Positions 10,918-22,780 are shown, numbered from the stretch's first letter. The stretch is DNA of 64,000 nt from Rhizophagus irregularis (GCF_026210795.1 NC_089431.1:1178001-1242000), one strand, 5' to 3'. Numbers and translations: made by a program. Notes: a model not told the origin generated them from the sequence alone.

Positions 10918-11672
10918 TCATCCACAAAAATCACTTTGACTCCTCGTTTTTAATTTGTTATCGGTAAAAAATTTTTTACGGGAAATCACGTGACTTCGAT
11001 ATCCAATATTGTCCACTCTCCAACGTTTCTGGAATTTCTTCGCTGGAGGACTGTTCTTAAATCTTTTCTTGTTTACATTCTCATCGTCTGTCGCTCTGTT
11101 CTCATCTTTTAGGCGTTTTGTGAAATCATCGTTTAGCGTAGTATATTGTCTCAAAATATCACTTTGTTCCGCTAAACTAATAATTCTGCAACCTATCATG
11201 GTGGTTTCATTCCCTGATTAACCCATTCTTGAATTTTTCCTTCTTCTATTCCGTTTTCTATTCCCACCGAATACATGTATTTTAAGCTTAAATCCTCCCA
11301 TTCCATTTCGTTGAAGTTGCTTTGAAGATCTCTTTCAATTATTTGATCTTTGCACTGAATTTTTCTGGGTGACCGAAGTGTCATATCGCTCGTACTTTAT
11401 CTTTTCGTTCACCTGATATTTTTTTATAATTTCTACTACTTCCTCCGTTAGAACGTTGTCTCATTTTAAGCTTTTACTCAATTATCTTCTTCTTTCTTCT
11501 TCTCTAACTCTTCTCTACTTCTATATCTTTTTATCATATTCACCACCTCTTCATCATTGATCTTATTACTTACTGATTTTTCTTCTACCTTATCTTCTAC
11601 CCTACTAGATTCGATTTTGTCCAGCTCCGCGTACTGTCTAGTGGGGCATTCGTAATAAAATTGCAGAACCAT
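10918..11672 (-). pseudogene. unrecognised coding remnant with internal duplication
   Basis: Three minus-strand frames lie in series: 11672-11478 (64 aa), 11384-11196 (62 aa) and 11199-10918 (93 aa). The last two overlap by four bases in different frames. A fourth open stretch, 11457 to about 11352, encodes LTEEVVEIIKKYQ, which resembles NDEEVVNMIKRYR in the first frame and so suggests a duplicated module. Composition is charged and helical, less AT-biased than the flanks. No family is recognised. It could be a decayed gene, a gene with unresolved introns, or part of an element. Confidence 0.4.
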
Positions 11673-12185
11673 AAGAAAAAAAAATTCCCAATGAGTCTAG
11701 TATATATATAAAAAATATGAGACTTAGAAATGTAATCGAAATTATAGTGTTAATTTTACTAACTGTGGCTCAGATGCGGCGCAGTAATATCGTATTTTGT
11801 TGTGTTACAGCCGAGATAATTATGTTACAAATTTGAAATCTAATATAGATATTAATATAAATGAAGTAAAAGAACTTTTACTTAAAAACTGTGATTTCCG
11901 ATAAAAAGTCGAACAAATCACTTATCAGAGCTGTCTTACAACGTCACGTGAAGAAATACTTAAACAATCGGATTTCACGATTTATTATTTGACTATTGAT
12001 ATTACTGATATTACTATTGATTAATCATTGACGCGTTTGGTAATAATTATGTAATTATAATTCCAACGCCAACTTTCATAAGCTTAACCAATCAGAATTT
12101 GAGGATAATATAATATATAACCTATCTATGCGAAAATTAAAAATCTCAAGCCTTTTTTATTTATTTGCTGGCAATATAAAAAAAA
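11673..12185. other. AT-rich upstream stretch
   Basis: No gene is supported. It ends with a poly(A)-rich tract directly before the ATG at 12186. Confidence 0.35.
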
Positions 12186-12288
12186 ATGGCTTATCAACGT
12201 ACTATTCTTCCGTTCTATCACAACCCAGGCATTTCACCATGCAGCAGGACTGTATGGTTTCTTACTGGGTTTCTTTTTGGTGCTTTGC

Positions 12289-13705
12289 CCTATGAAAAAA
12301 AATCATCCAATTTTTGTACAATATTTGTTCAAGTCCGTGTGGAAATTGTACAATTATTGCAGATTTTTGGATAAAAATAGCTGTGAAGTTTTTCAAAGCA
12401 TATTAAAAGTATGCAATTTTTGTACAACTTAAATTTAGGATATAGAAAATGTTCAATTTTTGTGTGATTTTTATACAACTTAAATTTAGGATACAGAAAA
12501 CATTCAATTTTTGTACAATAAAAATTGTGATTATTGTACAACTTGAAAATAGACTTAAATTTAGGATACAGAAAGCAATTTTTAGGTAATCCTACTATAC
12601 TACTTTCCATCTTACCTGTATGGTTACATTTGACCACTTTTAGGGTCGAATAGACCACTTTTAACCATTACAAATAGATTTTCCTAAGTAAAGTGATTTA
12701 TGCAGTAAGGTTACACAAAATTCAACTGCATATTTGCTTATAAACGGGCATCTTCCGGACCCATTGGTGAAATTTTTGTATCATCTTGTAACTAAAAAAA
12801 AGTCAAAAACTTTTTATTAGGTTACACAATTAGTTCTGACCGGAATTATAATTTGGCCAGAATTATGCGGTAAAAATCAACTCTTAAAATTATATATGTT
12901 GATCACGTGATCTGATCGTCAAAATAAATATGATGACGCGCAATGTTTTTGTTTATGTTTTTTTAACCTTTTAACTTTTCTTCAACTTTCTTTTAAAATA
13001 TTAAGTAAGAAAAACTTGTGTTCTTTATTTTTTTATTTTCCTAACTTTTTACATTTTAATGTTATTAACTTGCTTTCTTCACTAACTTCATACTTTTTTT
13101 TTATTACTAATACTAATAATTTACTTTTTAACACTACTAATTTGCTTTCTTCACTAACTTCATACTTTTTTATTACTAACACTATTAATTTACTTTTTAA
13201 CACTACTAATTTGCTTTCTTCACTAACTTCATACTTTTTTATTTAATACTAATAATTTACTTATACTAATAATTTACTTTCTTCTTTGATACTACTAATT
13301 TACTTTCATGTTACTAACATACTTTATTTTATTTTATTTTCTTACAAATTTTTATATTTATGATTATATCAAATTTAGTATTTTATTTATGAAATATTGT
13401 GTATATTTTTTATATTTTAAGTCAATAAAAAAAATTCATAATTTCACTTTATAAATTGCCTGTTATTACTGTAAAATTTAACCTATAATTCCTAAAATAT
13501 GGCCTAAAATTTGGCTCAAAAATCACACAATAATTGTATAAATTCAGGTCAAAAATAGGATAATTATTGAATGAATTACCATGCAATAATTGTGTGATTT
13601 ATTGCAATTTTTAGCACAATTATTGTATGGTCAAATATACAGAAATCGTAGTGAATTTAATTGAATGATTTTTCAACAAAAATCACACAGACTTTTTTCA
13701 TAGGG
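12289..13705. mobile_element. 1.4-kb non-autonomous element with CCCTATGAAAAA terminal inverted repeats
   Basis: The left end ccctatgaaaaaa is inverted at the right end (ttttttcataggg, ending at 13705). TTG sits on both sides (12286-12288 and 13706-13708), consistent with a 3-bp target duplication. The interior is A/T-rich and repetitive: three copies of acttaaatttaggata at 12428-12575, and a 69-72-bp tandem array (tgctttcttcactaacttc at 13071, 13143 and 13212). No transposase is visible. Small relatives sit at 37412-37512 and 39688-39798. Confidence 0.65.
13071..13290 (+). repeat. tandem repeat, about 70-bp units
   Basis: Roughly three copies of a unit starting tgctttcttcactaacttca lie at 13071, 13143 and 13212 (spacings 72 and 69), with degraded continuation. 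A 76-codon open frame across them is only a repeat artefact. Confidence 0.75.
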
Positions 13706-14626
13706 TTGGTTGTGTTGCCTTTGGAAGGCCATCACTTTTTTATGAATTCTTTAATTTTCTTTTTACTCTTTTTCATTTAGTTCTAGATTTTTATAAATCA
13801 GAAACTGGACAACGAATAGTTATTTATATCAAGAAATTATACAATAACTATTCGGACTTCTGCTCTATAAGGAACTTGGAAGAACTAATGGGAAGAGGAA
13901 ATCACATGATACCTTCCCTTTTCATTTGGATTTTTCAAGAATATCCTGAGTCAGCTTATTATTTGACCCATTTAGCAGAGTGACCCTATTAGTGTTATCT
14001 TACAATAAAAAGTATCATAATTATGTAATTAATTTAATAAAAAAATATTGGTGTAACTGAGTAATAATGAAAAACAGAAAGATTATATAATTCATTTATT
14101 TTTTTGGTAAAAAAAAAATGACTATATGAATTAAGAATCATAATTTGCCATTATTACTACTTATTAATGCAATATTATTGAAAAGATATAATATCAATAA
14201 GTGATGCAATATTGACTCATTATTATGAGCAAGGACAAATTTTTTTTTATTTAAAGACCTGCCAAATGATTTTTTTCAATTCAAAAAAAATTTTCAAGAA
14301 ATTTTTTTCCAAAAATTATTTACAATAATATTTTTTGTAATGCAATATATATTATATCATATATAGTTCTTTACATCTTGATATTATAACTGCTTTATTA
14401 TTATTTTCTATTCATTTAAATTTTTAGAAAAAGCTGAGAAACTGTATCCTATTTCTTTACTCACCAACGTAAATACTACCTCTCAGGTACATACTACACT
14501 GCTGAAAGGCTTAGGATTCCAATTTTATAAATAGTTTGCTTTGATTTCAAAATTTTTACAAAATTTGATAAAATTTTGGCTGTATTTAAAGAAAAAGGTG
14601 TATTTTTTATTGTATTTGATTTATAA

Positions 14627-15804
14627 ATGAGACATTTGGAGAATGAAGAAGAGAAAGAAGATGATGATGCTGAAATTCAGCATCAACAACTTAAAAGAAA
14701 TTGGGCACTCAAAATATGGTGTCAAGAAGAAGAAAGATTAAAGGCTCTGGAAGAAGAAGAAAAGGCTCAAACCACAAAAGCAGAGGAGGAAGAAGAGGAA
14801 AGTGAAAGCGAAACTGATTCTGAGAAGGAAGAGCAAACATCAAGAAAATTATTAAAGCCTGTATTTATACCAAAAGCACATAGAGAAACTGTGTTGGAAA
14901 GAAAAAGAATGGAAAAATTAGAAGAGAAAGCTGAACACAAAAGATTACAAGAACTTAAGGATTGCAAGTAGTGCTTCGATCCATGTATGGATTGATCCGG
15001 ATTGATCCGGATTAAATCAAAAATCTGGATGAAATCTGCGGTTTGAACTGGATTTCGTCAGATCCATCCGGATTGCCAGTTTTCGGATAACTTAAAATAT
15101 TTCCGAAACCAATGATCAGAATTTAACAATTTAAGGCATGTTTGATAGTGCTTGACGTTGCGTATTTAATGGTAGGACTGGATTTTTTGAAATAATTTTT
15201 TTTATCCAGATTTTCGTTTAATAACAGTTTTCATCCGGATTAAATTGTTATTCAATCCAGATGACGGATTTCATCCGGATTGAAGCACTAATTGCAAGAA
15301 GTTGATGAGATGAGCAAGTAGAATATAAACAATGGAAATTACGTGAGTTATTAAGAATTAAAAGAGATAAAGAGGAAAGAATAGCAAGAGAAATAGAATG
15401 TGAAGAGATTGAATGCAGATGTAACATATCTAAAGAACAACACTTAAAAGACAGAACGAATTAAAAAACAGCACAAAGAAAAGCCAAAAGGTCAATACAA
15501 ATTCCTGCAAAAATATTATCACAAGGGCTCATTTTACTTGAAAGAACATGATGAAATTCTTAAACATAATTATACTTTATCAACACTGGATGAAGTAGCT
15601 CACAGGGAAATTTTACCCAAAGTCATGCAAGTTAAAAATTTTGGTCACGTAGGGCAAACTAAATGGACACATTTGATGGATCAAGACACTTTAGTAAAAG
15701 ATGCACCTTGGAATGCAAAAACAGAAATTAACAAACGAACATTATCAAAATTGAGTAGTTTACATGGAGGGTTTGATAAACCTATAGCAAAGAAAAGTCA
15801 ATAA
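14627..15804 (+). pseudogene. MFAP1: MFAP1-like (spliceosomal B-complex protein) pseudogene
   Basis: The conserved order of MFAP1 is recognisable. First comes an acidic Glu-rich segment and KPVFIPKAHRETVLERKR (about 14855-14910). After the MITE follow EYKQWKLRELLRIKRDKEER (about 15326-15385), then QYKFLQKYYHKGSFY (about 15495-15540), and the C-terminal signature REILPKVMQVKNFG with KWTHLMDQDT (15603-15691). The coding sequence is broken. A hAT-type MITE supplies a stop (KDC-K then TAG). Reading frames shift right after the MITE, again near 15320, and near 15460 where TAA precedes the last long frame. The region upstream of 14627 has an in-frame stop, so it is probably 5' truncated. No introns are seen in the retained part, so a retrocopy is possible. 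A working copy is expected elsewhere, since the protein is a core splicing factor. Confidence 0.85.
14961..15298 (+). mobile_element. hAT-type MITE with 8-bp target duplication
   Basis: The element spans 14969-15290 (322 bp). Its termini are TAGTGCTTCgATCC and, inverted, GGATTGAAGCACTA. The 8-bp attgcaag flanks it perfectly at 14961-14968 and 15291-15298, which is diagnostic of the hAT superfamily. The interior repeats atccggat-type motifs on both strands and has no ORF. It disrupts the MFAP1-like coding sequence. Confidence 0.9.
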
Positions 15805-15868
15805 AAATATATCTTTTTTTTTTGTTTTCAATCCAAAAATTTTAACTTTTCCAAAATATTTTTTTTCC

Positions 15869-15938
15869 CGGGCAAATATTGGTATTTGAATATACAATTA
15901 CAAATAAACTGCGTACACCATTTTGAAAACGGCGATAA
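15869..15938 (-). repeat. partial copy of the MITE at 42330-42507
   Basis: The segment from ggcaaatattggtatttgaa to aactgcgtacaccattttga and ggcgata is the reverse complement of bases 42330-42403 with few changes. Only one terminus is recognisable here. It lies just downstream of the MFAP1-like pseudogene. Confidence 0.75.
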
Positions 15939-17405
15939 TAAAAAAATACAAATAATAAAAATAATAAGAAAAATTAAAGGAATATAATTATATACTTTAT
16001 TATAAAAATAATACTGCACATTAGTTAGAGAATTATTAATTTTATAAATTACTAAATATCATCTAGGTGATCATCATTGGAAGAATTAAGAATATGAATG
16101 TATGTGTGGTGAATAAAGTTTTAAAATTAATTTCTCTAAAAGTTTGTTTATTTAGAGTTTGGATGAAGATTTTGATAATAACATGTAAATTTTCAAGGTG
16201 GTTAACAAATTTTCTTTAAGAATTTCATGCACATTAAATTATTTTATGTGCACATTCACCTCATTTTAAAAGTGCATTTTCTGCTAATTAGATTACAAAG
16301 AAGGATAATATGATTACATTTATTAAACAAAATTTAATGTTAACTATTTTTGATATGATTTTGAGTCAATAAGAACCATTTAATTTATTAACTTATTTGA
16401 AATATATATATTAGTTCTTCATTGTTAGATGTATTTATACTGGAAATATTCTGTACTCCTTGAAAAGACATTTATACATGTTCAAGATTATTTAATTGAA
16501 AAACATACTAGTCGGATTTATAATTGTTAAACAATTTATAATTTATTTTTATCTAATATATGGTCATATCCAAAATGTATATTAGGCTATTCCAAACTAA
16601 TAATTAGTTGTCCGGAAGGACTATATATGTCTACGTACTATGAAAAATGATCGATCCCGTGTCCCGGAATTCCAAGGCGTTATGCTGCTAATCAGTAGAA
16701 AATTGCGATCACGTGAGTTTCTCTGTACAAGGCTAATTAGTAGAAAATCTTGATATTTATTATGATACCTCGCTCCGGATTTACAATGGTTCCCGTTTCC
16801 TAGTTTAATGTCCTTTCTGACTGAAAAATTTGGGAAATGATTTAAACAAGCATGATATTTTATTAAACTAAAAATTAACGTGGTGTAACAGCCTTATGGT
16901 TGAATAATACTTTTCAACAAATTAAATTACAATTTTTCCTTTAAAATAAAGCTTTAAATAGAGTTCCAAACATGATGACCTGAACTGAAATTTTTATTTA
17001 AAAATTTAAAATTGAATATCTCCGTCAATTCGAAATGAAATAACTACCATTAGATTTGTCTCATTGAGATGAATCTAATGGGCCATAATTGAACGTTTTC
17101 TGATCATTAAATGCCAAGATATCGTAAAATAATCTATTAGCCATCTGATATCTGAAACTTCATCTCTATCCTTCTTCCCTCTTTCGCCCCTTCTCTTTCC
17201 TATCCTACTAATTCCGTGACGAAACATTTTAGACAGTACTGGTAAAATTTCTAGTGTTTTTTTTTTTATTCTTTTAACGAACTGTTTCTAATTGCTTATT
17301 TTTTTTATTTATTTTAGCCAATAAGATTTTTATTAGTTTTTTTCCTTTATTTCTTAACGATTTTAACAAACAGTATCTAACGTTTTGTTAATTTTTTCTT
17401 TTTAG
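15939..17405. other. gene-poor stretch with one dispersed repeat
   Basis: No coding sequence is supported. Bases 16609-16805 are copy B of the tccggagcgaa repeat family: the tail cgctccggatttacaatgg and cccgtttcctagt is conserved, and the interior carries extra sequence. A pyrimidine-rich patch lies at 17165-17225. Confidence 0.5.
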
Positions 17406-17750
17406 ACGGTTCTTTTGATTTATGTTTCATCAATTTTCATGATCATGACGGATTTTCTTGCGGTAAGTTATTTTTTTTAAAAAACATTTTTTGTTTTAAA
17501 CAAAACATACTAATATTTCATTTTTTTTAGACTTTTCTTTTTCATATTTCTCTGGCACGTGGCATTTCGGTAAGTTCAAACTGTTTTTAAATTTTTTTAT
17601 TTTAATGAATGTTTCATTTTATTTCCTTTTTTTTAGACATCCTTTTTTTCGGGTAATTGAACGTGAATTCCAGCAAGTAGAAAAAAAATATTTTTTTTTT
17701 ATTAACTTTTACTAACTGTTCATTTTTTTTTTAGACGACTGGGTTTTCAG
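17406..17750 (+). other. array of four exon-like microblocks
   Basis: Four short blocks (17406-17462, 17531-17569, 17637-17652 and 17735-17750) each follow a poly-T run ending TTTTAG, start with AC, and end at a GT donor (GTAAGT, GTAAGT, GTAATT, GTATTC). Joined, they total 128 nt and stay open in one frame. They encode a mostly hydrophobic segment including FMIMTDFLATFLFH and ARGISTSFFSDDWVF. This could be a microexon-rich gene starting at an upstream or internal Met, a noncoding transcript, or a decayed repeat. No homologue is recognised. Confidence 0.4.
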
Positions 17751-19115
17751 GTATTCAAACGGTTACTATAATTATGTTAATTATGTTTGTATCTTTTTAT
17801 TAGTATAACATTATTAGATATATTATAAATTTATTTAGTTATTTATTTAATAGTTTTATAAGTAGATTGACTTGTTTGAAATTTTTTTAAAAAAATCACG
17901 TATTTTCTTTTATGAGACAGGAACTCCGCAGTCAAGCGTTATAAAATTTACTGGTTAGGGACCTTCACACCTGTTCCGGGCTATTTCCCTTTTGATGAAT
18001 CACCTTATCATGATACGTCTAATAAAAAATATATTAATGAAAATGAGATCATATTAGCATAATCGTTACCGTATGCAATGATAATATTGTATCGTGGTAA
18101 TTAGGTTCATTTTAACAGGGTTGTACTATCACAAAATTTTTTTATATTAACGGAGTATCTATTATTTGGAGAACTACACAGTTTTCCTTCACATATCGTG
18201 GATGAATTCCATTTATTGTGTACATCAGGCATGTGTTATCTCTTGGATATATAACAATTTGTCTCTACATTAGACGACGTTCTGAGATTAAGAACGTGAT
18301 AAATCATCAATCATGGCGGATTTATGAAATTTGACAGTATTTTAACCACCAAATTATTATTTAAGTCACAAAAAGTTTTTTTGTACCCCAAATTTTGCGT
18401 CTAACCAATTTTCCCACTATACATTATAACCAATTTTTCCAGCATTAAAGGTGCGTCATTATTTGACATTTTTTCAATTGATATCACATGTTTTCTGTAA
18501 CTCAATTTTAACTCCTGCAGGGGTTTTTGCCAAATTTCATAAATCCGCCGCAATGTATATTTAGTATTAAGTTAATTATAATCCTCGGAATCCTCGGGTA
18601 TCCTCGGATTTCTGCAGATCATCTGTCGGATATCCGTTCACGCCGCAATTTTACAATAAACTCTCGCTACTAACAAATAATTTTACTATTATGCCATATA
18701 TAATTATTTGACTGATATTTTTGTCAACGGTTAAATATAAATATGTTTGCAACCATTTTAATAAATATATTCTATTATTAAATTTTATTGCATGGACTTC
18801 TAGTTTGTTTGATAAAAATATGGGATCGTCACTGGTGATACAATATACTTTATTGCATATAAAAAGCAAATAAGAATGCATGTTACCTGTAACAACCGTT
18901 ATTACTGTTTATGTAGCAAAATTCTAAACAAGTTTTAAAAAGAATTCTAAAAGAGGTAAACAGATAAATTTCAAGTTTGAGAAATTTTTTTTTGTATAAA
19001 TTGCCGCCGATTTAACGTACCATCGCACCATAAATCAAAAAACTTTGAAAGTTTTGTGGTAAAAATTTTTTTTTCAAAAATAAAATAACAAAAATACTTA
19101 AATAAAATAATAATC
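17751..19115. other. intergenic stretch
   Basis: No supported gene. The 76-codon minus frame at 18651-18881 has no recognisable domain. Bases 17890-17935 (aatcacgtattttctttta and gagacaggaact) resemble sequence downstream of K2 (about 51455) and K3 (about 56880), so a dispersed repeat may be present. Confidence 0.4.
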
Positions 19116-19405
19116 ATGAAATCGACAATAATTCTACTTTATTTAATAATTTGTTTGATAACAATTTCAACGGGAATTCCGGGTAAGAATAAAATATACA
19201 TAATATAACATAATTTGTATACTGTATTTATTTATAAATGTCTATATCTAATTTTTTTTTTTTAAATATACGTAATTTAGTTATCAGTGACGGGACCGAA
19301 ATAAAAGAAAAGCGTTATAACATTCATGTAAATTCACCGTGTTATCAATATTTTCGGTCTGACAATGCGATGTTAAAATTTTGTAAGAAAACACGAGAAA
19401 ATTAA
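19116..19405 (+). CDS. small secreted cysteine-containing peptide with Lys-Arg site
   Basis: Two exons, 19116-19182 and 19281-19405, with a 98-bp GT-AG intron (donor GTAAGA, acceptor TTTAG), encode 63 residues. Residues 1-20 are a classic signal peptide (MKSTIILLYLIICLITISTG). A short acidic stretch ending in KEKR follows, a likely Kex2-type cleavage site after Arg34. It would leave a C-terminal peptide of about 29 residues with two Cys (SPCYQYFR and LKFCKK). The gene is too short for ordinary ORF filters. Such peptides in symbiotic fungi can be effectors, peptide signals or antimicrobials. The sequence shows only secretion and processing, so the role is inference. Confidence 0.7.
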
Positions 19406-19643
19406 AAATGAACTTTGGCTCATTTCATTGAAGAGAAAAGTATAGATTTATTAAGCAATTATTTTATTGTATTATGCATTTAGAATTTTATAATATAATT
19501 TTTACTAGAAACTGTTTTGTTAGATACAATTCATTTAGAAATTTAGTAATAAGTATATAATATATACATATATATATTTAATAAATAATAATAAAAAAAC
19601 ATTTAATAATATAAAAATTTAACTTTTAAGATCGATCAATAGC

Positions 19644-20751
19644 TCACGGTAATTTTTTTTCTTCAAAACCAGTTAAATCGCAACTAATATTCCACCATAA
19701 TTTTTGTAAATCTTCTTTATAACTATCATCACTTGATTTATCAATTTGGCAAAATTTATTAATGTATAAAGCGCTCTTACTTTCAAGTTCTGGCGATGTT
19801 GCTGCATAAACAATCACTGCCCCTCCCTATTTTTTAAATTTTTTCAAATAAAAGTTAAATAATTAAATTTAATTTCTCGTTCTCTTTCCTAAAAAGAAAA
19901 TACGTTACCTGTTCGGGCGTTCTGGTAAAAGAGGCAAAAGGAAGAATGTATTTCATAAGAAGTTTAACATATGAAGGACTTTCTCTTGCCAACTCAGTTT
20001 GAGGCACGAATCCAGGTTCAATAGCAAATATTGAAATTTTTTTCTTTTCATCCTTTTCTTCCTCTAATAACTTATTTAATTGGTAAAAAAATAACATTTG
20101 AGCTAATTTAGTATTTTTATAAAATAACATACTATCATACCCTTTACTACCATCTAAATTTTCTATCTCTAATTTTGGTCCTATTTTGTTATGACCTTCA
20201 CCCGGTTTATGTAAAGAACTATTAACAAAAATAATTCTAGAATTAAATGATTCCAATTTATTTTGTTGTTCGGAACTCCATTTAATTCTATCTAATAATA
20301 AATTTATTAAAAGAAAATATGATAAATGATTAGTTTGAAATGTCGTCTCTAAATTATCTTCGGTTGTACTTAATTTTGATTTAACTGTTGCAGCATTTAA
20401 TATTAATATATTTAAAGGTAGAATTGGATCTCTCGTAAGTAATCCTTGTGCGAATGATTTAACTGAAGTAAATGATGATAAGTCAAGTTTTGATATTTCA
20501 ATACTATGTTGTGACGGGATTGTTAAAGCTGAAATGGCTTTTTCTGTTTCTGTAACATTACGTACGGCAAGAATTAGATGATATGGTGTCGAATGTTGTA
20601 TTAATTGTTTTAATGCCTCGAAACTTTTTTTTTATTCAAGAATTATCGTTAGAATGTAGTTAACGATTTAATAAAGAAAAAATAGGCATTTTATTTACCC
20701 TAATCCGGAGTTGGCTCCTGTTAAGATAATAACTTTACGTTCCTGAGACAT
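19644..20751 (-). CDS. short-chain dehydrogenase/reductase (retinol-dehydrogenase-like)
   Basis: Three minus-strand exons, 20751-20699, 20623-19909 and 19826-19644, give 316 residues. The first exon carries the NAD(P)-binding motif TGANSGLG (residues 11-18), split by intron 1 within the last Gly codon. LILNAAT sits where classical SDRs have NNAG, and TNHLSYFLL supplies the structural Asn. The catalytic Ser is in FVNSSL (about 153) and the YxxxK pair is YKNTK (Y186, K190). Exon 3 encodes the last 60 residues and stops in EEKKLP. The layout resembles the retinol dehydrogenase/WWOX-like SDR group that reduces carbonyls or oxidises lipid alcohols. The substrate cannot be told. All motifs are intact, so it is probably active. 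Confidence 0.85.
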
Positions 20752-22780
20752 TATTATATCAAGAAAAAAAACATGCGGTTTAAAAAAACGTAAACTTTAT
20801 TTATATTTATATAAGAAATTTTCATTCCTTTTTCGGAACCAAAATTGATGATCGAATCACACGATAGAATATTCCCGATCCATTTGGATTGGGGCAATTA
20901 CATGTGAGAATCATTTTATGTTACGTACCAAATTCACATGATCTTTAATGATATGCAAATATTTATATTAGTTTTTATTAGCAGGTAAAAATCAATATTT
21001 TCTCCCAACCCAATTTTGAGATGGATTGCCCTAATTTCGGATTATCGTTTCCTTACCCTTATACTTAAAAAATATTTATTATTTTATGATGTATTTTTTT
21101 CCTTTTTTATAAAGATTTACGTCTTAACTAATGAGCGGGATGTTAAGTTCCGGTATTCTAACTTGGCGGTTATTTCAACAATTATCCTAAATGTAAATAG
21201 ATAATAGAATTCACAAGCCAAAGATAAAAAAAATTAAAAATATTTAAGAAATGTATTTTTATTGTAAGAAAAAATCTAACTATCAATAAATTGAATATAA
21301 ACATTAATCTAATAAATATTTAATGCTTCATCTTTGAAATTTGCATTAAAATATTGATTGCAACGTTAACAAAATTGTCGAGTGCAACTAAAAAGTTAAG
21401 TTCTTACTACAGTTTGAAAGAAAATATATAACTATAACAGAAATGGTAAAAAAAAAAAAATTTTTTTTAGTAAAATCTCGAGTGGTGAACATATCGGAAG
21501 ATCTTTGAAATCTGGTACATACATTTTTTTTACGACCGTCACAAACATTTCCAAATACACGACCACAAACTCAGATTATTTCCTTGGCCTTAGATCACCT
21601 CCTTACTATTCCAATACATTGTTCGATTTTCGCCTAAATAAATTGACATATACACAAAAAGGACCAAAGTTAGTAACATTCGGATTAAACATTGCATCAT
21701 CTAGATTCTTGATATTATTCGTTATTATTAAAGGTTAATAACTGAAATAGCAAATAGTATTTAATTGTTAATAAATTTGATTCCAAATTTGTCAAATTTG
21801 CTCGAATCTATGCTGTCCGAAACCTGATGGTCTTGGCAATTGTGCCATTTATTAAGTAGTAAAGAATTATTGAAGAATAAATTGCTCAAATAATAGTAAT
21901 TATTGATAAATTATTAATTAATAGTTACTCGGCTTCTGACGATCTATTTACTGTATATTATTAATTGACGATAAAGGTGCATTATTACATAATAAGTCTA
22001 TTAACACTCCGGACTAATATGTACTTATTCTAGCTCTAATTCTAATTATATGACATGAAATAATTCGAACTTTATTGATCACTTCTTGGGGTAAGTGGAA
22101 ATCGGAAGGGGAGATCCCTTGTGTAAGACTCATTTCCAAAAGCCAAAATCACCTTTTGATTATTTATTTATAAGGTAGATTAAGTTTTGTATAGGTTTAT
22201 AGGTAGCTTGAAAATAAAGTAGATAGATTAGATTTGGTTTTAATAAATATTTTATATATAAGATACGAATCTTGAACTTCAGCCTGAGCTAAATGGTATA
22301 GTTATAAATGTCCGTTTAGAGAAGGAAAAAAAAACGCTTAAATTTTTTTTTTTATTTTATTTTTAAAATATAAACAAAGACGGGAGTAACCACCGTACGT
22401 GTATGTAAAAACACTAACCAAAACAGTGTAATTAATTCGAGCTCAGTCTTTATTTCTACGTATCCATTCTGACCCAATTACCCGCTTAAATCGAAAAAAT
22501 CAAAAATTTTTTTCTTGACGGATGACTGATCACACGGAACATATGATTTTGGACCAGATAGGAATATAACTTTATATTAAGAAATGGATAGAACTTATAT
22601 TTTATTAGGCATAGACATAATAGAAAAATAAATACATTAACAATATGAAGAATAATAAATAAAGAATGTAAAGAATGAATAAAAACGATAAATATGATTA
22701 TAAATTTTTAACTACTACTATTTTTTGATAAACTTAGTACAAAACTTTAAATCGACCGTAAAGGAAATAATTTATAGAAC
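20752..22780. other. intergenic stretch between SDR and Sel1 gene
   Basis: About 2 kb without a supported gene. Open frames at 21016-21204 and 21505-21738 (77 codons, Thr/Tyr/Phe-rich) have no recognised domain. The second is slightly less AT-biased but remains unsupported. Confidence 0.4.

Larger units (their letters stand above)
12186..13985 (+). pseudogene. unknown ORF interrupted by an inverted-repeat element
   Basis: The left piece (12186 to about 12288) encodes about 34 residues from MAYQRTILPFYHNPG to FLTGFLFGAL. The right piece resumes after the element at about 13706 and stays open for about 92 codons to the TGA near 13981, including VAFGRPSLFYEFFNF and HMIPSLFIWIFQEYP. Both parts have non-random, less AT-driven composition and look like one former gene. 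The pieces are one base out of frame across the insertion, so a further indel or a different boundary is implied. No family is recognised. Confidence 0.5.

Noticed and set aside
12329-12658. 109-codon minus-strand frame rich in Tyr, Phe and Lys
   Set aside because: It lies inside the same element, over three copies of acttaaatttaggata.
13016-13246. 76-codon frame
   Set aside because: It is translated from the 70-bp tandem repeat inside the transposable element.
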